Source: Paenibacillus sp. GP183 (GTDB lineage Bacteria > Bacillota > Bacilli > Paenibacillales > NBRC-103111). From it: a stretch of 64,000 bases of DNA. Numbering within the stretch: the first letter of the stretch is position 1; each line of letters starts with the position of its first letter. Both the position numbers and the translations under genes were made by a program. Under the pieces are notes generated by a model, which saw nothing but the letters and a program-made list of their open reading frames with translations, searched no databases and had not been told where the DNA came from. The stretch lies in NCBI RefSeq assembly GCF_900104695.1, contig NZ_FNSW01000001.1, positions 3,213,501-3,277,500 of the forward strand. Reading direction: 5' to 3'. Below, in pieces: positions 44,195 to 54,167 of this stretch.

Positions 44195-44935
44195 CTAGCT
44201 CTGGCTTCGCTGTCTTACAACTTCATACATCAAGACACCTGCCGCTACGGAAGCATTCAGCGAATTAATATGCCCGGCCATGGGAAGCTTGACTAAAAAG
44301 TCACATTTTTCCTTGATTAATCGCCCAACGCCTTTCCCCTCATTGCCTATGATGAGCGCGATCGGAAGAGTGAAGCTCGCTTTATAAACATCCTGAGCTG
44401 CAGATACATCCGTTCCTGCTATCCATATCCCGGCTTCTTTCAAAGTGTCGATGGTTTGGGCTATGTTGGTTACTCGGGCAACAGGTACATATTCCACCGC
44501 TCCCGCCGAGATTTTGGACACAGTTGCCGTCAGGCCTACCGACCTGCGCTTGGGAATAATGACCCCATGTACACCCGTGCAATCTGCAGTTCGAAGTATC
44601 GAACCCAGATTATGGGGATCTTCTATTTCATCCAATATTAATAGGAAAGGCTCTTCATTTCGCTCTTTGGCTTTGGCGATGATGTCCTCAACCTCGACAT
44701 ATTCATAGGCCGCTACTTGGGCAACTACGCCTTGATGCTGGATACCTTCGGTCATTTGGTCGAGCTTGCGCTTGTCAGTAAACTGCACGATGACGCCATT
44801 ATTTTTGGCTTCGGCAACGATGGGTCCGGCAAATTGCTTTTGTACGCTTTCCGCGATCCAAATTTTGTTGATCGTTCTCCCGGAGCGAAGCGCTTCAAGT
44901 ACGGAGTGCTTGCCGCCGATATACTCCTCATCCAT
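44195..44935 (-). CDS. rlmB: 23S rRNA (guanosine-2'-O-)methyltransferase RlmB (YacO)
   Basis: A 246-residue SPOUT-family enzyme that methylates the 23S P loop (E. coli G2251). An N-terminal substrate domain (IGGKHSVLEALRSG), then SPOUT motifs DPHNLGSILRTAD, IIGNEGKGVG and GHINSLNASVAAG. ATG at 44935 has AAGGAGGG 8 nt upstream. The 8-nt overlap with mrnC implies coupling. Confidence 0.94.
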   Translation of the reverse strand: MDEEYIGGKHSVLEALRSGRTINKIWIAESVQKQFAGPIVAEAKNNGVIVQFTDKRKLDQMTEGIQHQGVVAQVAAYEYVEVEDIIAKAKERNEEPFLLILDEIEDPHNLGSILRTADCTGVHGVIIPKRRSVGLTATVSKISAGAVEYVPVARVTNIAQTIDTLKEAGIWIAGTDVSAAQDVYKASFTLPIALIIGNEGKGVGRLIKEKCDFLVKLPMAGHINSLNASVAAGVLMYEVVRQRSQS

Positions 44936-45377
44936 TGCGATTTCCCTCCTTGGAGTTTGGCATTGAGGTAACTGCAATATCCATCAGTTCCTTTAATCTT
45001 TCATAGGCCTGCGTATAGTACAAATAGCCGATCAAGCATTCAAAGGCTGTGCTGTACCGGTATTCGAGCACTTTCGCGTTTTTGGCGGTTGTGCCCGATT
45101 TGGCATTCCTGCCCCTCTTGACGATGCTCTTCTCTTCTTCCGTCAAAATGGGCATCAGTCCTTCCAGCAGCCTGGATTGAGCCTTGGCCGATACGTATTT
45201 GGTCGCTGTTTGATGCAAATGATTGGGGCGGTGATTCAGATGTGAGATGACGTACTGGCGAATATATACTTCAAACACCGCATCTCCGATATAAGCCAGC
45301 ACCAGCGGATTTAACAGATGGGGAGGTTTGGCTGGCGGAAAATGGAACAAATTGGCGTCCATGAACGATTCACTCAT
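44928..45377 (-). CDS. mrnC: Mini-ribonuclease III (MrnC)
   Basis: A 149-residue RNase III-like enzyme lacking the double-stranded RNA-binding domain, which matures the ends of 23S rRNA. LVLAYIGDAVFEVYIRQ, KRGRNAKSGTTAKNA and the catalytic TAFECLIGYLYY are clear. The ATG at 45377 forms an ATGA overlap with cysS; the frame extends four codons upstream, and another ATG lies five codons downstream. Confidence 0.93.
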   Translation of the reverse strand: MSESFMDANLFHFPPAKPPHLLNPLVLAYIGDAVFEVYIRQYVISHLNHRPNHLHQTATKYVSAKAQSRLLEGLMPILTEEEKSIVKRGRNAKSGTTAKNAKVLEYRYSTAFECLIGYLYYTQAYERLKELMDIAVTSMPNSKEGNRNG

Positions 45378-46771
45378 TTGCGGCGCCATCTGATACCTTG
45401 GGGAGTGTCTTCCAGGTAAATGCCTTTATTGGTTAAAAGATCACGAATCTCATCCGCGCGAGTCCAATTCCGATCCTTGCGCGCATTAGTCCGCTCTACG
45501 ATAAGCTGCTCAATATCCTCATCCAAAAGCTCACCGGCTTCTTGGCGTAGTATTCCCAAAACATAGTCAAAAGCATGAAATTGATCGATCAGCAGCTGCA
45601 AACCAGAACGGCTGACTCGTGCCTGCTGCAAATATAAATTAGCCTCTGCTACAAGATCAAAAACCGCCGTGATAGCATCCGGGGTATTAAAATCGTCATC
45701 CATCTTATCCTTAAATTGAGCGGAGATTTCTTGAACGCGGGCGGCGAGCTCATCCGGAGCAGCGCCTTCTTGGGCAATGCCGAAGCGATGCTTGAGATTA
45801 TCATAAGAATTCTGAATACGCTCAAGCCCATTGCCGGCTTGCACCAAGCTTTCATCGCTGAAGTTCAGCGGATTACGGTAATGCGCAGAAAGCATGAAGA
45901 AGCGAAACGACTCCGGTCGAACGTTCTTAACCAAGTTGCGTATTAAAATCCCATTGCCAAGTGATTTCGACATTTTCTCATTGTCAATATTGAGGAAGGC
46001 ATTATGCAGCCAGTAATTGGCCATGGTCTTTCCGGTCAGCGCTTCAGTTTGGGCAATTTCACATTCATGGTGCGGGAAAGTCAAATCCTGGCCTCCGCCA
46101 TGGATATCGATCGTATCCCCCAGATACTTGCGCACCATAGCCGAGCACTCGATGTGCCAGCCCGGACGTCCGAGTCCCCATGGGCTTTCCCATGAAATCT
46201 CACCTGGCTTCGCACCCTTCCAGAGGACAAAATCCTGCGGATTTTCCTTACGCTCATCCACATTGATTCGTATGCCATATTGAAGCTCATTGAGGTTCTG
46301 ATGGGACAGCTTGCCATAATCCTCAAATTTGCCTGTACGATAATAGACGTCTCCGCCATTCGCATAGGCAAAGCCTTCTTGCTCCAGCCCTTCAATGAAC
46401 TTAATGATTTCATCTATGTTTTCGGTTACCCTTGGATTCAGGTTGGCCTCACGGACGCGAAGTGAAGCAATATCCTCCTTGAAAGCCTGGATAAACGTTT
46501 CCGCAACATCGAGTACTGTGATGCCCAGCTCTTCAGCTTTTCGGATCATTTTATCATCAACATCTGTATAATTGACTATATAGTTGACTTCATAGCCCTG
46601 CGTTTCCAAATAGCGGCGAACCACATCAAAGAAAATAACGGGTCTGCCATTTCCGATATGAATATAATTATAGACGGTCGGTCCGCACACATACATTCTT
46701 ACTTTGCCCGGCTCAATGGAAACGAATTCCTCTTTTTGCCTGTTTAAGGTGTTATACACTCTGAGTGTCAT
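45374..46771 (-). CDS. cysS: Cysteinyl-tRNA synthetase
   Basis: A 465-residue class I synthetase. HIGN is at 38-41; zinc ligands start with Cys 29 in [15 protein letters not shown] lies in [11 protein letters not shown]. Overlaps cysE by 20 nt, so cysE-cysS is one unit behind a T-box. Both genes raise charged cysteine supply. Confidence 0.97.
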   Translation of the reverse strand: MTLRVYNTLNRQKEEFVSIEPGKVRMYVCGPTVYNYIHIGNGRPVIFFDVVRRYLETQGYEVNYIVNYTDVDDKMIRKAEELGITVLDVAETFIQAFKEDIASLRVREANLNPRVTENIDEIIKFIEGLEQEGFAYANGGDVYYRTGKFEDYGKLSHQNLNELQYGIRINVDERKENPQDFVLWKGAKPGEISWESPWGLGRPGWHIECSAMVRKYLGDTIDIHGGGQDLTFPHHECEIAQTEALTGKTMANYWLHNAFLNIDNEKMSKSLGNGILIRNLVKNVRPESFRFFMLSAHYRNPLNFSDESLVQAGNGLERIQNSYDNLKHRFGIAQEGAAPDELAARVQEISAQFKDKMDDDFNTPDAITAVFDLVAEANLYLQQARVSRSGLQLLIDQFHAFDYVLGILRQEAGELLDEDIEQLIVERTNARKDRNWTRADEIRDLLTNKGIYLEDTPQGIRWRRK

Positions 46772-47423
46772 GTTCTCTGCGTCCCCCGTTCTTCTGTTTT
46801 TCTTCTTGAAGCTCAGCTTTTAATTCATCAATTTGCCTCTGCAGGTGACGGCAGAGGTCCAACACCGGATCGGGGACATTGCCATGGTCCAATCGGTTGA
46901 TCCGCACACCATCACGCTTGACAATTCTTCCCTTCGAGCCCACTACGGTTGAGTTGGCAGGTACTTCTTCAAGAACAACAGCATTGGCACCTATGCGGGA
47001 ATTGTCTCCTACCCGGAAGGAACCGAGTATCTTGGCTCCTGATGAAATCACGACATTATTACCGATCGTTGGGTGCCTCTTTCCTTTTTCCTTGCCGGTA
47101 CCGCCAAGCGTTACCCCTTGGTAAAGGATAACGTCATCGCCAATTTCACACGTCTCCCCGATAACCACTCCCATGCCATGGTCGATAAATAATCGATTGC
47201 CCAGTTTTGCCCCGGGATGAATCTCAATTCCCGTGATAAAGCGGCTTGTTTGCGATAAGATTCGGGCAATCGTGAAAAGCTCATGCTTATAAAACCAGTG
47301 GGCAATGCGATGCCACCAGATTGCATGAATTCCGGAATATGTAAATACAACTTCGAACAAGCTGCGCGCAGCGGGATCGTTTTCGAAAACGGCTCTTATA
47401 TCAGACTTGATTGATTTCCACAT
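46752..47423 (-). CDS. cysE: Serine O-acetyltransferase
   Basis: A 223-residue short-form enzyme making O-acetylserine for cysteine synthesis. Helical N-terminal domain, then left-handed beta helix of hexapeptides ([38 protein letters not shown]). Controlled by the upstream Cys T-box. Confidence 0.96.
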   Translation of the reverse strand: MWKSIKSDIRAVFENDPAARSLFEVVFTYSGIHAIWWHRIAHWFYKHELFTIARILSQTSRFITGIEIHPGAKLGNRLFIDHGMGVVIGETCEIGDDVILYQGVTLGGTGKEKGKRHPTIGNNVVISSGAKILGSFRVGDNSRIGANAVVLEEVPANSTVVGSKGRIVKRDGVRINRLDHGNVPDPVLDLCRHLQRQIDELKAELQEEKQKNGGRREHDTQSV

Positions 47424-47466
47424 GCACTCACCTTCTTTCGGACGCTGAACGCATCCTTATAATGTT

Positions 47467-47737
47467 AAAAAGCCCCTGCAGCCAAAAGGCTGCAGAGGCG
47501 TTTCAACGCGGTTCCACTCTGCTTGGTGACTATGAAGTCTCCCAACTCGAACCCCTTAACGCGGGCCATTCGGCTGAACCTACCCCGCTCTGCAAGCGGA
47601 TCGGAACAGCAGCTCACAGGTGCATTTCCGGTTAAGGGGAATGGATAACTTTCACCCAAAGCTGGATAGCTTCGGTTATCCTCGCTGGGAATCCCGGCTT
47701 AATCGTACTCTCCTGATCAACGCTCTTCTCATTCGTT
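47467..47737 (-). promoter_or_regulatory. T-box riboswitch, cysteine specifier
   Basis: Leader of about 270 nt. The T-box core GAGTGGAACCGCG is at 47507-47520 (minus strand); the terminator CTCTGCAGC/GCTGCAGGGG with T run is at 47467-47500. Stem I lies at about 47600-47735; a TGC (Cys) triplet at 47622-47624 in GGAAATGCACC fits the specifier position. Uncharged tRNA-Cys would stabilise the antiterminator and let cysE-cysS be read. Confidence 0.9.
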
Positions 47738-47738
47738 A

Positions 47739-47767
47739 AGTATAACGAATCTAAACCAGGTTTACAA
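47739..47767 (-). promoter_or_regulatory. Promoter of the cysE-cysS T-box transcript
   Basis: On the minus strand TTGTAA (47762-47767), exactly 17 bp, TATACT (47739-47744). The -35 overlaps the gltX stop codon. Confidence 0.75.
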
Positions 47768-49219
47768 TAATTTCTCCAGTCGAGCTGCAATTTTTTCTTT
47801 GCCGAGCAAATAAAGCGATACATTCAAATCCGGTCCGTGCACTTGACCTGTCAAGGCAGCACGAATGGACATGAACAACTGCTTGCCTTTAAAGCCCGTT
47901 TCTTTTTGAACATTTTTCAGCAGCTCGGGCATGCCTTGGACGGTTAACTCGTCCGATTGATGAACCTGCTCCAAAAAAGCCCTCAGTACAATCGGCACAT
48001 GCTCTTCGGACAGGATCGCCCGGGCTTCTTCGTCCACAATGAGTTCTTCCTTGAAGAACAGCGCCGATAATTCAACGATTTCTGCAGCAAAGCGCATTCT
48101 TTCCTGATTGATGCCAACTAAAGCAGTCACCCATTCCATCGTTGAGGCATCCGGATCAGCCGAAATGTACCCCGCCTTTTGCAGATGGGGCAGCGAAAGC
48201 TCCACGACACGTTCGAGCGCTGTTTTTTTCAGATACAGATTGTTCATCCAATTGAGCTTATCCATGTCAAAAACAGCTGGGCTCTTGGATACACGATCCA
48301 GGTCAAATTGTTCAATCAGCTCTTCCAGGGTAAAAATCTCTTCTTCACCTTGTGGAGACCAGCCGAGCAAAGCAATGAAATTAACGACGGCCTCGGGAAG
48401 ATAACCGAGTTCATTGTATTGCTGAATAAACTGCAGGATGGATTCATCGCGTTTGCTCATCTTTTTACGGTCCTGATTAAGAATCAACGCCAAGTGCGCG
48501 AATTCCGGAACAGGCAGCCTGAGCGCCTCATACATTATGATTTGTCGGGGAGTATTGGATAAATGCTCCTCGCCGCGAAGGACGAGGTTAATTTTCATTA
48601 AATGATCATCGACAATAACAGCAAAATTATACGTCGGAATGCCATCGGGACGAACCATAATAAAGTCGCCAATCCCATTTGAATCGAATTCTACGTGTCC
48701 CCGCACCTTGTCTTCAAAAGCAATGATCCTGTCGGCCGGAACTAGAAAGCGAATGGACGGCTTACGACCCTCAGCTTCAAAAGCCGCTGCCTGCTCCTTG
48801 GTCAAATGACGGCACTTGCCTGAATAACCGGTCATTTCACCCTGGGCTTCCTGCTCGCTGCGTTCCTGCTCCAAATCCAGCTCAGAGCAAAAGCAGCGGT
48901 AGGCGCTGCCTTGATCCAGCATTTGGTCTACGTATTGCTGATACAGGTGCAACCGTTCCATTTGCCGATAAGGCCCATAGGGACCGCCGACATCTACGCT
49001 CTCATCCCAATCAAGCCCCAACCACTTCAAACCATCCAACTGATTGCCGATCCCCGATTCTTGGTGCCGGGTTTGATCTGTATCTTCAAAGCGGATGATA
49101 AAAGCTCCACCGCTTGCGCGCGCCAATAAATAATCGAACAGCGCTGTACGCGCGCCGCCGATATGAAGATGCCCTGTCGGGCTAGGTGCATAACGCACTC
49201 TTAATGAATTAGTCGTCAT
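47762..49219 (-). CDS. gltX: Glutamyl-tRNA synthetase
   Basis: A 485-residue class I synthetase, probably non-discriminating (also charging tRNA-Gln, to be amidated by GatCAB), as in Bacillus. HIGG lies in SPTGHLHIGGARTA and the KMSKR in RKKMSKRDESIL. ATG at 49219 has AGAGAGGT 9 nt upstream; the frame runs nine codons further. Confidence 0.96.
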   Translation of the reverse strand: MTTNSLRVRYAPSPTGHLHIGGARTALFDYLLARASGGAFIIRFEDTDQTRHQESGIGNQLDGLKWLGLDWDESVDVGGPYGPYRQMERLHLYQQYVDQMLDQGSAYRCFCSELDLEQERSEQEAQGEMTGYSGKCRHLTKEQAAAFEAEGRKPSIRFLVPADRIIAFEDKVRGHVEFDSNGIGDFIMVRPDGIPTYNFAVIVDDHLMKINLVLRGEEHLSNTPRQIIMYEALRLPVPEFAHLALILNQDRKKMSKRDESILQFIQQYNELGYLPEAVVNFIALLGWSPQGEEEIFTLEELIEQFDLDRVSKSPAVFDMDKLNWMNNLYLKKTALERVVELSLPHLQKAGYISADPDASTMEWVTALVGINQERMRFAAEIVELSALFFKEELIVDEEARAILSEEHVPIVLRAFLEQVHQSDELTVQGMPELLKNVQKETGFKGKQLFMSIRAALTGQVHGPDLNVSLYLLGKEKIAARLEKLL

Positions 49220-49246
49220 TGATAAGGACCTCTCTTTTTCAGGCAA

Positions 49247-49732
49247 TCATAGCATATCTTGAAATAAACAAACAACCGCTTGCGCCGCTATGCCTTCTCC
49301 TCTTCCGGTGAATCCAAGCCACTCCGTTGTAGTCGCTTTGACATTGATTTGCTCGGGACCCACCTCAAGAGCTGCTGCAATAATCTCAACCATCGCGGGT
49401 ATATAGGCAGCCATTTTCGGCTTTTGCGCGATGATCGTGGAATCGGCATTGCCCAAACGGTAGCCTCTTTCTTTGGCCAGCTGCCAAACCTGCTTCAACA
49501 AAACCAGGCTGTCTGCATCTTTGAACTCTGCGGAGGTGTCGGGAAAATGCTTGCCGATATCACCGAGTCCCATGGCACCCAAAATGGCATCTGTGATTGC
49601 ATGAAGCAGCACATCCGCATCGGAATGGCCCAGCAATCCCTTTTCATAGGGGATGTCTACCCCTCCAATGATACATTTGCGCCCCTCAACAAGTTGATGT
49701 ACGTCAAAGCCTTGCCCGACTCTGATCATCAT
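49247..49732 (-). CDS. ispF: 2-C-methyl-D-erythritol 2,4-cyclodiphosphate synthase
   Basis: A 161-residue enzyme of the MEP isoprenoid pathway. Metal ligands D10, H12 and H44 are visible in GQGFDVH and [22 protein letters not shown] is the C-terminal signature. Starts in an ATGATGA overlap with ispD. Confidence 0.96.
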   Translation of the reverse strand: MMIRVGQGFDVHQLVEGRKCIIGGVDIPYEKGLLGHSDADVLLHAITDAILGAMGLGDIGKHFPDTSAEFKDADSLVLLKQVWQLAKERGYRLGNADSTIIAQKPKMAAYIPAMVEIIAAALEVGPEQINVKATTTEWLGFTGRGEGIAAQAVVCLFQDML

Positions 49733-50448
49733 GACCGCCCTCCTCTTATGTTCTGAAGGATCCATTCTGCCAATGGCAAATCCTCTGGAGTCGTGATTTT
49801 GATATTATAGTAATCCCCCTCGACTACATGCACGGGTTTACCCATCCGTTCCACCAGCATGGCATCGTCCGTACCGAGAAATCCCTCTTTCTCTGCTTGA
49901 ACATGCGCTTCCTGAAGAAGAGAAACACGAAAAGCTTGCGGCGTTTGGATTGCCCACAAGCTTTTCCGATCCGGGGTTAATTGAATCTCTCCCTCTGCAT
50001 CTACTATCTTAATTGTATCCTTCACAGGCACGGCAAGTACTGCTGCTTCCTGCTCCATTGCTTTGTGCCAGCAGGAAACCACCTGTTCCGGTGCTACAAA
50101 AGGTCTTACTCCATCATGAACCAGAACCCATTCGGTACCCGGGGAAAGCGCATCAAGACCTAGTTTAACCGAGTTCTGACGTTCCTTGCCGCCTATAAGT
50201 ATCCGTATAACTTTAGCAAGCTTATAATCTCTCACGAATTGACGGCAGCGATCCAAATCCGATTCTCCCACCACGAGCACGATATGGTCGACCTCTTGTA
50301 TGTTTTGAAATAATTGCAAAGTATGTACAAGTATCGACCTGCCGCCTAGCTGTAAATATTGCTTGCTCATGGCTGTACGCATGCGCGAGCCTTTACCTGC
50401 TGCAACGATCACAACACCCATTTTGCCCAACTTGTCTTGCTTAACCAT
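49729..50448 (-). CDS. ispD: 2-C-methyl-D-erythritol 4-phosphate cytidylyltransferase
   Basis: A 239-residue CTP-dependent nucleotidyltransferase of the MEP pathway. It has [12 protein letters not shown] (CTP loop), VHDGVRPFV, and [13 protein letters not shown] at 50448 has AGGTGGGG upstream; the frame runs 11 codons further. Confidence 0.95.
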   Translation of the reverse strand: MVKQDKLGKMGVVIVAAGKGSRMRTAMSKQYLQLGGRSILVHTLQLFQNIQEVDHIVLVVGESDLDRCRQFVRDYKLAKVIRILIGGKERQNSVKLGLDALSPGTEWVLVHDGVRPFVAPEQVVSCWHKAMEQEAAVLAVPVKDTIKIVDAEGEIQLTPDRKSLWAIQTPQAFRVSLLQEAHVQAEKEGFLGTDDAMLVERMGKPVHVVEGDYYNIKITTPEDLPLAEWILQNIRGGRS

Positions 50449-50505
50449 CTTGTCCCCACCTGTTATCTGCTGACTAGCCACACTCCTTTTCCTATCATAC
50501 TGGTT

Positions 50506-51540
50506 TTACTGCGCTTTTTCCAATAGTTTCGGTTTCGCGAAGATCATTCGGCCGGCTGACGTTTGCAGTACACTTGTGACCATGACCTCCAAATTAGACC
50601 CGATAAAATCACGCCCGCCCTCGACGACAATCATCGTACCGTCATCCAGATAGGCGACTCCTTGTCCATGCTCCTTGCCGTCTTTGATCACCTGTACGAG
50701 AATTTCCTCACCCGGAAGGACGACAGGCTTGACTGCATTCGCCAAATCATTAATATTCAAAACTGAGACGCCTTGAAGCTCGCAAACTTTATTTAAATTA
50801 AAATCATTCGTAATTACCTTCCCCTGCAGCACCTTGGCGAGCCGGACCAGCTTGCTGTCCACCTCGGAAATTTCCTCAAAGTCGCCTTCGTAGATCAGTA
50901 CCTTAACCTCAAGCTCCTTTTGGATTTTATTCAAAATGTCCAGGCCCCGCCTGCCGCGGTTACGTTTCAACAAGTCGGAGGAATCGGCAATATGCTGCAG
51001 TTCTTCAAGCACGAATTCAGGGATCACCAGGGTACCTTCAATGAATCCCGTCTTGCAAATATCGGCTATCCGGCCGTCGATAATCACGCTGGTGTCCAAA
51101 ATTTTGTGTTCCTCATAAGGACGATGAGTCTGTTTTTCATGGTTCTGCGCCCGGTTTCTGAAAACCTGGGCAAGCTCTTCTTTCTTCTCATAACCGATCC
51201 GAAAGCCCATGATACCGAGAACCGTAGAAACAATGATAGGAAGCCAGGAGCCGATCCAGATCACTTTTTCCAAGACGGGAAATAAAAGGACAGAAATCAG
51301 CAACCCTATGACCAAACCCGATGTCCCTGACAGCAAGTCAGATACCGGTAAACTAACGACCCTTTGTTCTCCTTTGAGCAGCAGCTTCATTCCAAGGCCC
51401 GCCGCCCATCCCGCAGCTAAGCACATGATAAAAGCAATTGCTCCCATCATCCATAATGCATAGCCATTCCATCCACTCCACTCAAAACCTAAAACTCCTC
51501 CGATGATCGCAAAAATGATTTGAAGCCATTTCCTCATCAT
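50506..51540 (-). CDS. yacL: PIN/TRAM-domain membrane protein YacL
   Basis: A 344-residue protein with about four N-terminal membrane segments, then a PIN nuclease-like domain ([15 protein letters not shown]) and a C-terminal TRAM domain ([20 protein letters not shown]). Family role poorly known; the PIN acidic residues look intact, so RNase activity is possible. Start at 51540 with GGAGGTG 5 nt upstream. Next to ispD as in Bacillus. Confidence 0.9.
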   Translation of the reverse strand: MMRKWLQIIFAIIGGVLGFEWSGWNGYALWMMGAIAFIMCLAAGWAAGLGMKLLLKGEQRVVSLPVSDLLSGTSGLVIGLLISVLLFPVLEKVIWIGSWLPIIVSTVLGIMGFRIGYEKKEELAQVFRNRAQNHEKQTHRPYEEHKILDTSVIIDGRIADICKTGFIEGTLVIPEFVLEELQHIADSSDLLKRNRGRRGLDILNKIQKELEVKVLIYEGDFEEISEVDSKLVRLAKVLQGKVITNDFNLNKVCELQGVSVLNINDLANAVKPVVLPGEEILVQVIKDGKEHGQGVAYLDDGTMIVVEGGRDFIGSNLEVMVTSVLQTSAGRMIFAKPKLLEKAQ

Positions 51541-51615
51541 AGAATCACCTCCCAATAAACAATGTTATGCCCTTTTACAATTATGTTCCAATTTATCGCG
51601 CGCTAATCATACAAA

Positions 51616-51644
51616 TTGAAAAATTAGAAGCCTTCCTATATAAT
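51616..51644 (+). promoter_or_regulatory. Sigma-A promoter of the 51681 gene
   Basis: TTGAAA (51616-51621), 17 bp, TATAAT (51639-51644): close to consensus, 37 nt before the start codon. Confidence 0.75.
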
Positions 51645-51680
51645 AAAAATAAAGTTGATAACACACCCGAGGTGGATGGA

Positions 51681-52076
51681 ATGAACTCCCTGACTTTGAA
51701 GCAGTTTCAGGATCAAGTATCTGAATTATTACTCCGTCACCGTAGTTTGCTTGATGTTTTATCGAAGTTTCAACAATCCAATGCTGCGGTTAACCGTTCC
51801 GTTATCAAATCCATAACCGAGTGCGGCTGTATTGAAGTCAATGCCGCCAAGCAAGCCTATTATCCGGATATGACGATGGAAGAAGCGCGGGTAACACTTG
51901 GAACACACGTAGAGGGCCATTTGTGTGAAAACTGCATGGAAGCTGTAAGTTCGGAGCTTGGTACGAATCTGTTCTATATGTCCGCACTCGGCAACATTCT
52001 GGATGTCAATCTGGAAAAGGTTGTGGAGAACGAATCTAAAAAATGTTCAACTCTTGGCTTTTTCAACATGTCCTGA
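51681..52076 (+). CDS. Small conserved Firmicutes protein (possibly DUF1573)
   Basis: A 131-residue soluble, mostly helical protein. Two conserved motifs contain Cys: ITECGCIEVNA (CxC) and CENCME (CxxC); the C-terminus reads STLGFFNMS. I recall such proteins under DUF1573, but function is unknown; the paired Cys could bind a metal. ATG at 51681 has GAGGTGG upstream. Transcribed alone on the plus strand, between yacL and pssA, which are on the minus strand. Confidence 0.8.
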   Translation: MNSLTLKQFQDQVSELLLRHRSLLDVLSKFQQSNAAVNRSVIKSITECGCIEVNAAKQAYYPDMTMEEARVTLGTHVEGHLCENCMEAVSSELGTNLFYMSALGNILDVNLEKVVENESKKCSTLGFFNMS

Positions 52077-52098
52077 ATGAGAAAAGTACCACAACGGC

Positions 52099-52150
52099 AA
52101 AAAAAGCATTTATTTCTTCTGAACCCTTCAGAGAAAATAAATGCTTTTTA
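52099..52150. terminator. Bidirectional terminator between 51681 gene and pssA
   Basis: Stem AAAAGCATTTATTTTCT / AGAAATAAATGCTTTT with short loop and T/A runs on both sides, between convergent genes. Confidence 0.75.
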
Positions 52151-52176
52151 TTTTCGAACCTATTTTGTATCAGAAA

Positions 52177-52923
52177 CTACAAGTGAGTTTCGGACTTGGC
52201 TGCCTTATCCGAGTTCTTGCGCATACGTCTGCGAAGGCGGACGAACAAACCATCAACGTTTTTTTTTAGGCCATAGAGCGCATAGAGCAGTAATGGCACG
52301 AAAATCATTTTCGAAATGGATTCCGGCCACTGGATGGCAATAAGTACGGCAATGGCCACAATAATAGGTGTGATCCAGATTGCAGCTTTCGGAATACCTG
52401 CTTTTTTGAAATTCGGATATTTAACTGTACTTACCATTAAGTACGATAAGAGAACCGTACTGATTAAAAGGACATAGGCATTGATTTCTGCGTGGAACAA
52501 AGCCAAGGTACAGAGGACACCGCCTGCAGCAGGAATCGGCAATCCGATGAAATAACCGGGAACTCCGGCGATTACGTTGAAACGAGCTAAACGGAGAGCT
52601 CCGCATATAGGAAAAATGGCGGTCACAATCCAAGCAAATGCCGGGCTAATGAGGGCAGGGTCATTAAAAGCTACCACGTACATAATGAAGGCAGGCGCCA
52701 CACCGAATGAAATTACATCTGAGAGCGAGTCGAGTTCTTTGCCGAATTCGCTTTGCGCGTTCAATGCTCTTGCCACACGGCCGTCAAGACCGTCAAGCAG
52801 CATAGCGACAATGACTAGCACTGCAGCGCGTTCGGGCTGATTATTGAAAACGAGAATGATTGAAAGTATTCCTAAAAACAGATTCCCTATCGTAAAAAGA
52901 CTGGGGAGTGATTTAGTTATCAT
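52177..52923 (-). CDS. pssA: CDP-diacylglycerol-serine O-phosphatidyltransferase
   Basis: A 248-residue membrane enzyme making phosphatidylserine. The CDP-alcohol phosphotransferase motif is visible: DG 47-48, AR 51-52, G61, D65, D69. About seven hydrophobic segments follow. An ATG at 52923 lies 11 nt after GAGGTGG, a long spacing; an upstream in-frame start (52959) is possible. No psd gene is adjacent. Confidence 0.92.
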   Translation of the reverse strand: MITKSLPSLFTIGNLFLGILSIILVFNNQPERAAVLVIVAMLLDGLDGRVARALNAQSEFGKELDSLSDVISFGVAPAFIMYVVAFNDPALISPAFAWIVTAIFPICGALRLARFNVIAGVPGYFIGLPIPAAGGVLCTLALFHAEINAYVLLISTVLLSYLMVSTVKYPNFKKAGIPKAAIWITPIIVAIAVLIAIQWPESISKMIFVPLLLYALYGLKKNVDGLFVRLRRRMRKNSDKAAKSETHL

Positions 52924-53008
52924 AAGTTTTTTATCCACCTCTGGTTTACTATGCCCCAATCAGTACGGAGCGCATTCGAAGCAGTGATACTTTCTGATTG
53001 TATGCAAT

Positions 53009-54109
53009 TTAGATATGCCTGTCAATGAACATTTGTTCTTGGATCCGCTTTAAGCCTTCTTTGATCGCTCTGGCTCTAACTTCACCGATCCCGTCCACCT
53101 CATCCAATTCCTCGATGGATGCCATCATGATATGAGACAGAAACCCGAATTGCTCGACCAAATTAGCGATAATAATCGAAGGCAATCTTGGAATTTTATT
53201 AAGGACCCTAAAGCCTCTTGGAGATACGGTCTCTTCGATGACAGCATTCGTATGGGTATACCCAAGCAACCGAACCATATGCTGCGGATCCAGAAGTTCA
53301 TCGGATGAAAGCCGCTTGAGTCCAAGCAATGCCTCCTTGACTTTATCCTCCGTTAATTCACGCACGTAATCCCGCATCAGCTGCCGCGCTTCCAGTTCTG
53401 TATTGCCAACCAATTCTTCAAGCTGCATACTGATCAATCGGCCTTCATTACCGAGCTCTATAATATATTTATTAATCTCGGTTTTGATGCGAAGCACCAT
53501 CTCGATGCGTGACATCACGTTCGTCACATCATGCAGCGTAACAAATTCCTCAAACTCGGAAGCGCCTAGATTCGTAAGTGATTGATCAAGCACAACCTTG
53601 TACCGTTCCAAAGTTTGAATAGCTTGATTGGCCTTGGTCAAAATGACGCCAATATCTTTCAGCGAATAACGCAGGGTGCCCTGATATAAAGTAATGACAT
53701 TTCTACGTTGGGATATGGAAACAACCAATTTGGAAGTTTGTCTGGCGACCCGCTCTGCCGTACGATGGCGAATTCCGGTCTCTGTTGAAGGAATGGCGGA
53801 ATCAGGAATGAGCTGGGTATTGGCAAAAAGAATTTTTTTGATATCCTCACTGAGGATAATCGCTCCATCCATTTTGGCCAGTTCATATAAATAATTGGGA
53901 GAAAAGTCGCAATTGATGGAAAATCCGCCATCAACGATTTCCATAACTTCGGGGCTGTATCCTACAACGATTAAACCGCCGGTTTTAGCCCGAAGCACAT
54001 TTTCCAGACCATCGCGAAAGGCTGTGCCGGGAGCAACCATTTGCAGCAATTGGCTCATAACATCCTGTTTGTTATCTTCTTTAATCAGTTTATTATCGTC
54101 TTTGCTCAT
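53009..54109 (-). CDS. disA: Diadenylate cyclase DisA
   Basis: A 366-residue DNA-integrity scanner making c-di-AMP from ATP. DAC motifs are DGA (81-83) and RHR (114-116); a linker helix (about 150-290) leads to a C-terminal HhH DNA-binding domain ([20 protein letters not shown]). RadA, encoded upstream, inhibits it in B. subtilis. It controls sporulation entry after damage. Confidence 0.97.
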   Translation of the reverse strand: MSKDDNKLIKEDNKQDVMSQLLQMVAPGTAFRDGLENVLRAKTGGLIVVGYSPEVMEIVDGGFSINCDFSPNYLYELAKMDGAIILSEDIKKILFANTQLIPDSAIPSTETGIRHRTAERVARQTSKLVVSISQRRNVITLYQGTLRYSLKDIGVILTKANQAIQTLERYKVVLDQSLTNLGASEFEEFVTLHDVTNVMSRIEMVLRIKTEINKYIIELGNEGRLISMQLEELVGNTELEARQLMRDYVRELTEDKVKEALLGLKRLSSDELLDPQHMVRLLGYTHTNAVIEETVSPRGFRVLNKIPRLPSIIIANLVEQFGFLSHIMMASIEELDEVDGIGEVRARAIKEGLKRIQEQMFIDRHI

Positions 54110-54167
54110 CTAGTGTTCCTCCTGAAACTTGCTGTTCAAGCTGCGCCTTTCCTTTGCATCCGGAGCA

